From positions 5,886-17,200 of the forward strand of contig DNGI01000013.1 in the NCBI GenBank assembly GCA_003486645.1: DNA of 11,315 nucleotides. Direction: 5' to 3'. The position numbers were made by a program, and so were the translations under genes. This DNA is from Cyanobacteria bacterium UBA11370. GTDB lineage: Bacteria; Cyanobacteriota; Cyanobacteriia; Cyanobacteriales; Coleofasciculaceae. The notes beneath the pieces were generated by a model. It was not told the DNA's origin, did no database searches, and was given only the letters and a program-made list of their open reading frames with translations. Below are positions 6,774 to 11,315 of the stretch, in pieces (positions within the stretch are counted from its first letter, which is position 1; each line of letters opens with the position of its first letter).

Positions 6774-7580
6774 TTAAACTTGCTGTGGATCGATTCCTTG
6801 CGATCGCAACAGTTCCTCTAATCTTATAGCTCGTTGTTCAGCTTGATTCGCTCGTTGTTCAGCTTGATTTGCCCGTTGTTCAGCTTGATTAGCTTGTTGT
6901 TGTAGTTCGCGGGAGTTCAAAAGGCGTTCCCCCGTCTCCGCATCCACCATCACCACTCGACCCTCTTCTAACCCAATCCAAACCCCAATGGTTTCACACA
7001 GAATTCGTCCCTCTTCATCGGGTGTTAGAGGCAAGTATTGATCATCCACCAAACGATAACCTAAGACTTCTTCAATGATCTGATTCCGCTGGCGGCGGCG
7101 GTCAATAATTATATACTCTGGTACTCTAGCTTTTGCGTACTGTTTGACCTTAATTTCTCGGTCTTCTTTGCGATAGCGTGGAGATACAACTTCGATAATT
7201 AAAGCTGGACGTGCCCCTTCTTCAGCGACCCAAAATTCCGTGCGATTTTGGTCTTTATTGCGGATACCAAAGGCGATGAAAACATCAGGACAATTATCCC
7301 GTAAGCCAGAACTATCCCATTTAATAATTAAATCCCGGAAAATACCCGTTTCTGGATCATTGGCATAGCGACGGGTCAGCATATCTTTAGCATCGCTGGC
7401 GCTATCATCATGAAACGTACTGTTTGGCAAATGATATCCCTCTTGTGGATGGAGAAATTCCTCAGATGTAAGGGGAACTTGAATGCTAGTTATTGTACCA
7501 TCGGGTTGGGTAATCGTTTCCATTCGCCAGCCCCATTCGGCAATGTTTTTAGATAAATCTTTTTGGGTCGTTGCAGTCAT
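6774..7580 (-). CDS. Uma2 family (DUF820) putative PD-(D/E)XK endonuclease with coiled-coil tail
   Basis: This 268-residue protein has the Uma2 core, a restriction-endonuclease-like fold abundant and multi-copy in cyanobacteria, biological role unknown. Candidate active-site residues lie in CPDVFIAFG (Asp99) and LIIEVVSPRYRKEDREIKVKQYA (Glu130, Asp140, Lys144), followed by VPEYIIID (153-160). The core spans about residues 60-215. The C-terminus (226-258) is a Gln/Ala/Glu-rich coiled coil built on ANQAEQR heptads. The gene is divergent from the phosphatase gene, with 228 nt between start codons. No Shine-Dalgarno precedes the ATG at 7580-7578. A TATAAC box on the minus strand (7598-7593) is too poorly supported by any -35 element to call a promoter. 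Confidence 0.9.
   Translation of the reverse strand: MTATTQKDLSKNIAEWGWRMETITQPDGTITSIQVPLTSEEFLHPQEGYHLPNSTFHDDSASDAKDMLTRRYANDPETGIFRDLIIKWDSSGLRDNCPDVFIAFGIRNKDQNRTEFWVAEEGARPALIIEVVSPRYRKEDREIKVKQYAKARVPEYIIIDRRRQRNQIIEEVLGYRLVDDQYLPLTPDEEGRILCETIGVWIGLEEGRVVMVDAETGERLLNSRELQQQANQAEQRANQAEQRANQAEQRAIRLEELLRSQGIDPQQV
6831..6893 (-). repeat. 21-bp in-frame tandem repeat in the Uma2 gene
   Basis: Three near-identical 21-bp units, with core GTTGTTCAGCTTGATT on the plus strand, encode three consecutive ANQAEQR-type heptads (residues about 230-250). Because each unit is exactly seven codons, copy-number slippage would lengthen or shorten the coiled coil by whole heptads. Confidence 0.85.
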
Positions 7581-7733
7581 AATTAGTTTTTAGTTATAGC
7601 AGGTATATCGGGAAAATCGGGCAGCTAGTTCTCTGCACCAGATTTACTCAATCCTAATAGATTTACAAGTTTTTTCCGACAGGATCTAGATTTCAGTTCC
7701 CTATCGCTGAACCTCACACTGGTTTAAAACCGC

Positions 7734-7739
7734 TATAAT
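7734..7739 (+). promoter_or_regulatory. Candidate -10 box of the phosphatase gene
   Basis: A perfect TATAAT lies 69 nt before the ATG at 7809. No good -35 element sits 16-18 nt upstream; the best match, TGAACC at 7708, is poor and too far away. The near-palindrome GGTTTAAAACC (7721-7731) abuts the box and could be an operator, or chance in AT-rich DNA. Confidence 0.4.
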
Positions 7740-7808
7740 TAGTCGCAACTCAAAGAAATAAAACCCTTATGCAAAAATAGAGAGTCTAACGCTGCAACTT
7801 ACGTTATT

Positions 7809-8354
7809 ATGTACAAATTTGCTGCGGCTTCAGAAAATGAACTTATCGTATTTGGCTCTGCTCGACCTGGCTACACCAACAAACAAGTCAATGAGTGGAT
7901 AAAGTTTATGCATAATCAAGGCATTCAGCGTGTCTGCTGTTTATTGCCTGAAACTCAGCTAGCTGGCTATTCAGATTTGCTTGGCGTTTATCGACAAGTC
8001 TTTGGAATCAATCAAGTTTGTTGGGCACCAATCAAGGATTTTAACGTTCCTGCCCCCGAAATTCTTGTGTACCAAATTTTGCCTTTTTTAGCGATCGCTA
8101 ACCAATACAACGAGAAAGTGGTTGTTCATTGCTCCGGTGGCATTGGACGCACTGGGTACGTTTTAGTAGCATGGCTCATAGCTGGACGTGGACTGTCTAA
8201 CAAATCAGCGATCGCTGCCGTCAAGCACACTGGGAGAAATCCTTACGAAGCCGTAATCGCCGCCCCATTTAAAGGTCAAAATCCTTGGAACGTTGCTGCG
8301 GAACTCAACAGGCTGTTCGATGAGTGTCATCGCTTCAAAAACAAGCTACTCTAA
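7809..8354 (+). CDS. Dual-specificity / protein-tyrosine phosphatase-like protein
   Basis: This 181-residue cytoplasmic protein has the Cys-based phosphatase P-loop HCSGGIGRTG (107-116), matching CX5R: nucleophile Cys108 and phosphate-binding Arg114. A candidate general acid is Asp77 in PIKDFNVPAP, at the spacing usual for the acid loop of small dual-specificity phosphatases. It should hydrolyse phosphomonoesters on protein Tyr/Ser/Thr or a small phosphorylated molecule; the substrate cannot be read from the sequence. The length equals a single catalytic domain with no extra module. The ATG at 7809 fits because MYKFAAASENELIVFGSARPGY resembles the N-terminus I recall for cyanobacterial members, though no Shine-Dalgarno is present (CTTACGTTATT upstream). 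It is transcribed away from the Uma2 gene. The next gene on the same strand starts 350 nt downstream, so it is probably monocistronic. Confidence 0.88.
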   Translation: MYKFAAASENELIVFGSARPGYTNKQVNEWIKFMHNQGIQRVCCLLPETQLAGYSDLLGVYRQVFGINQVCWAPIKDFNVPAPEILVYQILPFLAIANQYNEKVVVHCSGGIGRTGYVLVAWLIAGRGLSNKSAIAAVKHTGRNPYEAVIAAPFKGQNPWNVAAELNRLFDECHRFKNKLL

Positions 8355-8369
8355 TTTCCGAAGAAGCAC

Positions 8370-8483
8370 GTATCATACCAAGTTGCGTTCATATGTAGTA
8401 CTTTCTTTCCCCCATGTCCCCCATGTCCCCCTTGTCCTCAAGAGTCTCTCCTATCTACTATCTTTGACCGCAACTTAGTATCA
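8370..8483. mobile_element. MITE-like element with inverted ends
   Basis: ATACCAAGTTGCG (8375-8387) and CGCAACTTAGTAT (8469-8481) are inverted repeats with 12 of 13 matches, and weaker similarity continues inward (TTCATA against GTCAAA). Both ends carry the direct repeat GTATCA (8370-8375 and 8478-8483), which overlaps the inverted ends and may be a target duplication. About 114 bp is enclosed with no coding capacity, and it contains a 9-nt repeat array. This fits a small non-autonomous element, but one copy cannot prove mobility. Confidence 0.5.
8414..8440. repeat. 9-nt tandem repeat (WTGTCCYCM)3
   Basis: Three 9-nt units: ATGTCCCCC, ATGTCCCCC and TTGTCCTCA. They belong to the same family as the arrays at 4195-4233 and 6475-6519, and here they lie between the inverted ends of the MITE-like element. 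Confidence 0.8.
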
Positions 8484-8574
8484 GGTCTGTCTCTAGTCGT
8501 TCAGTGTATCCTTGAAAAAAAATCCCCAGCCCAAACCGGTGAGCCAGGGAACGTCAATCAGGGTGCATCTACCA

Positions 8575-8621
8575 TTTCACTATTCCGAGATATGCTAGAG
8601 TTATCCGGAAAATAGTGGAAA
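8575..8621. repeat. Imperfect palindrome upstream of the CHAT gene
   Basis: TTTCACTATTCCG (8575-8587) faces CGGAAAATAGTGGAAA (8606-8621). The core CACTATT/AATAGTG pairs perfectly over 7 bp, and the flanking CCG/CGG and TTT/AAA pair after small bulges. It lies about 84-130 nt before the TTG start and could be an operator or leader hairpin; there is no direct evidence for either. Confidence 0.4.
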
Positions 8622-8704
8622 CTTTTAGACCCGAAAATCCATCAATCTATCACAGAAGCAATAGTCTAAACTCTGAAAACCCTTGACAACCCAGAAGCGA
8701 GCCC

Positions 8705-11209
8705 TTGACATTCAGCAAGATTGACCAGGCAGTAGCAGTGGCACAGGAATTCCACATCTCGGCAACCCCCCTAGGGGAGGATCAATATCTGGTGCGGATT
8801 GAACGAGTCGCACCGGGGGTGCCATTGGCAGAAGAACAAGTCCGTTGGCCTGTAGAAGATTGGCTAGCCCAAGCACGGCAACTCATGAACGACCCCTTGT
8901 TAGGCTTATTGCAGGGGAGTGCGGGTGGCATGGAAGATATGTTTTTTTTGCCTGAATCGAATAAGCGTATCCAGCAATCCTGCATGAACCTGGTGGCACT
9001 GGGTCAAGAACTTTACAATGCTCTATTTCAAGGCAGCCTACGGGATAGTTGGATGATGGCACAAGCGATCGCCCAAAATCAACGTCAGGTTTTGCGACTA
9101 CGCTTGGGACTCAAAGGCAACCGTTTACCCCGCTTACCCTGGGAAGTTTTGCACGCAGGCGATCGCCCCCTCGCCACAGGTACAGATGTCGTTTTCTCTC
9201 GCTATCAGCTTAGTACGGGGTTAATCCGACCGCTTCAGAAACTCCCCTCTCAACCCCACCAACCCCTAAAAATTTTAATGGTAATTGCTGGGCCAAGTGA
9301 CCAAGAAAGTTTGGAACTTGCCCAAGAAGCGTCTCATCTGCAAGATGAACTTAGAAGTCGTTCTCCCCAAGAACCCCCAGCCATTCAACTTACAATTTTA
9401 GAGCAGCCGGGACGAGAACAACTCACCCAAGCCCTTGAACAAGGTCAATATCAAGTCTTTCACTATGCAGGTCATAGTAGTTTAGGGGACTCTGGCGGCG
9501 ATGTCTACCTGGTTAGTAATAAAACAGGTTTAACGGAAACCTTAAACGGAAATGACTTAGCGGGATTACTGGCAAATAATGGTGTCCAGCTTGCCGTTTT
9601 TAACTCCTGTCGCGGCGCTTATACCGCCACCTCCGATCCCCTGGATCAGGGCAAAGACCGAAACTTAGCCGAAGCGCTGGTAAAACGCGGTATTCCTGGT
9701 GTTTTGGCGATGGCAGAACGAATTCCCGATGAAGTTGCTCTCACTCTCACTCGTTTACTTTATCGCAACCTGAATCAAGGGTATCCGATTGATCTGAGCC
9801 TGAGTCGAGCGCGGCAAGGGTTAATTTCAGCTTACGGATCAAATCAACTCTATTGGGCACTACCTGTACTATACCTGCATCCCGAATTTGATGGGTTTTT
9901 AACCAATGTTGATGAGGATAGCCATAATCGGGAAGAACGGTTACATTTACCCGAACTTACTGACTCCCAGGCTGAAACTGACCTATTAACCCCATCTCCA
10001 ACCCTAACGTCTCCCAGTTTCCTGGATAACGAGGAGGATTTAGCGGCTGATGTGATGGCACCGTTTACAGGTTATGATGATTTCACGGATTGGATGGATG
10101 GTTCTGGGTTAGAAGAACCAGAGGGTGATGACGCTGGAGCCTTTATTAAGAATTTACTCCAACAACTCGATACTAATCCGGTTGATGGGAATGTGGTATT
10201 GCCTCCCCTAGATGGTGAGAATTCTGCTGTTACTCCAGGAGATACAAGTAACTGGCAACCCTCCCTCTACACTCCTAATCATCAGGTTACTCCACCCCAG
10301 GAACCTCCAGTTGTTATCTCACAATCCCAAAACTCTATTCCTTCCCCTCAACCGACTGAAACGGTTAAACCAAGAGACGTTAAGCAAGAGTGGCAAACCT
10401 GGCTCTCAATTCCTAAACTGGGGATAATTTTAGGAATAACAGGAGCAGTAGCGATCGCTCTATTGAGTTTTTGGTTAGTTTGGAATCGTCAACCTCAATC
10501 TAAGAGTCCTCAGCCTGATCCCTCCGTTTCGACAATTCCTCAATCTCCAAGTTCTGAAACAGGAGATTTGGCAAACGCTGATACGTCTACAGTAACGAAT
10601 ATTGCCATTACTCAATTCAGTCAAGGCAATATTGACGCAGGGCAAAAGGCGGTGGAAAAATTACTCAATGATGGCGCTTTACCTCAAGTTAAAGCTGCTC
10701 TTGATGCCGTTCCTCAAGCCCAATTAGATAATCCGGCTATTAGTTTCTTACGAGGGCGTTTAGCATGGCAATCGCTACAAAGTGGCAATCAAAATTATAA
10801 TTTAGATGATGCTCGACGTTATTGGGAAACCGCTCACAAAGGAAAACCCAATTCTGCGGCTTATTTGAATGCTTTAGGGTTTGCTTATTATACAGAAGGA
10901 GATTTTGAGCGAGCGAATAATGCTTGGTTAGATGCACTAACTCTAATTGAATCGGCAGATAATGGTCAAGACACTGTTAAAAAAGAAATGATGACCGCTT
11001 ATGCTGGGTTAGCGCTGGGATTTTGGAAATCTGCTCAACAGCAGTCGCCAGAAAAGCGGAAAACTTTATTAAATGAATCCCTTAAACTGCGACAAAAAGT
11101 ACTTAAAGATGACCCCGTGAACTTTCAACCCGAAGCATTGAGTAAAAACTGGTTATGGTCAGAACAAGCGATAGAAGATTGGCGATCGCTTTTAGCGATT
11201 AATGATTAG
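8705..11209 (+). CDS. CHAT-domain (caspase-like) protein with TM segment and TPR-like C-terminus
   Basis: This 834-residue protein has an N-terminal CHAT domain (about 120-395), a caspase/separase-like cysteine protease fold. The dyad appears intact: His257 in HYAGHS and Cys302 in AVFNSCRG. Residues 20-115 (LVRIERVAPGVPLAEEQVRWPV...MNDPLLGLLQG) resemble the N-terminal region of cyanobacterial CHAT proteins. An acidic, then Pro/Gln/Ser-rich linker (400-565) leads to one membrane helix (570-593, LGIILGITGAVAIALLSFWLVW). A second low-complexity linker follows, then TPR-like helices (about 676-800; clearest at NSAAYLNALGFAYYTEGDFERANNAW). I infer a cytoplasmic CHAT domain and an extracytoplasmic TPR domain. 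CHAT was named for HetF-like proteins associated with TPRs; the substrate here is unknown. The start is TTG 8705: an in-frame TGA at 8684-8686 blocks extension, the next in-frame ATG is at codon 61 inside conserved sequence, and no Shine-Dalgarno is seen. Confidence 0.88.
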   Translation: MTFSKIDQAVAVAQEFHISATPLGEDQYLVRIERVAPGVPLAEEQVRWPVEDWLAQARQLMNDPLLGLLQGSAGGMEDMFFLPESNKRIQQSCMNLVALGQELYNALFQGSLRDSWMMAQAIAQNQRQVLRLRLGLKGNRLPRLPWEVLHAGDRPLATGTDVVFSRYQLSTGLIRPLQKLPSQPHQPLKILMVIAGPSDQESLELAQEASHLQDELRSRSPQEPPAIQLTILEQPGREQLTQALEQGQYQVFHYAGHSSLGDSGGDVYLVSNKTGLTETLNGNDLAGLLANNGVQLAVFNSCRGAYTATSDPLDQGKDRNLAEALVKRGIPGVLAMAERIPDEVALTLTRLLYRNLNQGYPIDLSLSRARQGLISAYGSNQLYWALPVLYLHPEFDGFLTNVDEDSHNREERLHLPELTDSQAETDLLTPSPTLTSPSFLDNEEDLAADVMAPFTGYDDFTDWMDGSGLEEPEGDDAGAFIKNLLQQLDTNPVDGNVVLPPLDGENSAVTPGDTSNWQPSLYTPNHQVTPPQEPPVVISQSQNSIPSPQPTETVKPRDVKQEWQTWLSIPKLGIILGITGAVAIALLSFWLVWNRQPQSKSPQPDPSVSTIPQSPSSETGDLANADTSTVTNIAITQFSQGNIDAGQKAVEKLLNDGALPQVKAALDAVPQAQLDNPAISFLRGRLAWQSLQSGNQNYNLDDARRYWETAHKGKPNSAAYLNALGFAYYTEGDFERANNAWLDALTLIESADNGQDTVKKEMMTAYAGLALGFWKSAQQQSPEKRKTLLNESLKLRQKVLKDDPVNFQPEALSKNWLWSEQAIEDWRSLLAIND

Positions 11210-11315
11210 AAATGATTTAATCCCGCCCCTGATTTGTTCCAGATCGATAGGTTTAAGTTTACATGAGAACTTAATGCACGACAGGAAGAATTGTTGGCAG
11301 CGGATGGGGTAACGG
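11210..11315. other. Window end, nothing assignable
   Basis: No terminator hairpin follows the CHAT stop codon. A plus-strand frame near the edge reads ELNARQEELLAADGVT and is coding-like, but it has a TGA just upstream and no ATG, so it could only be a TTG-started gene running out of the window. Two minus-strand frames are also open here. None can be chosen. Confidence 0.4.

Larger units (their letters stand above)
8355..8704. other. Spacer with MITE-like element, no gene
   Basis: This 350-nt spacer holds the MITE-like inverted repeat (8370-8483), a poly-A tract at 8515-8522 and an imperfect palindrome at 8575-8621. I see no intact gene on either strand and no strong promoter for the CHAT gene. 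A perfect TTGACA at 8683-8688 is too close to the start codon to serve as its -35 with normal spacing. Confidence 0.65.

Noticed and set aside
4195..8440. CRISPR-like array
   Set aside because: The repeats are short contiguous tandem units without unique spacers, and no cas genes are present.
8505..8560. Minus-strand terminator-like sequence ending in eight T
   Set aside because: The T-run follows a GC-rich stretch, but no stable uninterrupted stem could be drawn and no minus-strand gene lies upstream of it.
8782..8985. Minus-strand frame under the CHAT gene start
   Set aside because: It is antisense to the conserved N-terminal region of the CHAT protein, with no independent support.

Overview
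The window is cyanobacterial. The octamer GCGATCGC (HIP1), which is hugely over-represented in many cyanobacterial genomes, occurs 12 times in 11.3 kb, where well under one copy is expected by chance. The gene content agrees: a NatE/LivF-type ABC ATPase, a VIT-vWA membrane protein with a PEP-CTERM tail, a Uma2/DUF820 protein, a CHAT-TPR protein and a possible DUF29 remnant. The spacers also carry the short 7-nt and 9-nt tandem repeats common in filamentous cyanobacteria. I cannot name the genus from the sequence alone.

Layout, left to right. Bases 1-181 are heptanucleotide repeats that run almost into the start codon of an amino-acid ABC transporter ATPase (182-913, +). A 240-nt spacer leads to a 942-residue polytopic protein with a VIT domain, a vWA domain and a C-terminal PEP-CTERM signal (1154-3982, +). 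A repeat-bearing spacer (3983-4307) precedes a membrane-anchored subtilisin-like protease (4308-6071, +), whose stop codon overlaps the start of a 74-residue conserved-looking small protein (6068-6292, +). Next come a terminator-like hairpin, a complex inverted-repeat locus (6363-6575) and the probable tail of a dead DUF29 gene (6607-6702, -). A Uma2-family gene (6774-7580, -) is divergent from a dual-specificity/tyrosine phosphatase-like gene (7809-8354, +). A MITE-like element (8370-8483) lies in the spacer before a large CHAT protease-like/TM/TPR protein (8705-11209, +) with a TTG start. The last 106 bases hold no assignable gene.

How the genes relate. The only clear transcriptional unit is the protease plus its small partner (ATGA overlap). 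The PEP-CTERM protein lies upstream on the same strand and could work at the same membrane, but a repeat-rich spacer separates them, so a shared function is only a suggestion. The ABC ATPase most likely belongs with transporter subunits encoded elsewhere, as cyanobacterial nat genes often do. The remaining genes look like independent accessory genes. No phage, CRISPR, rRNA or tRNA genes were seen. The least ordinary content is the extracytoplasmic protein-processing block (VIT-vWA PEP-CTERM protein, polytopic subtilase, small partner), the CHAT-TM-TPR protein and the layered non-coding repeats.
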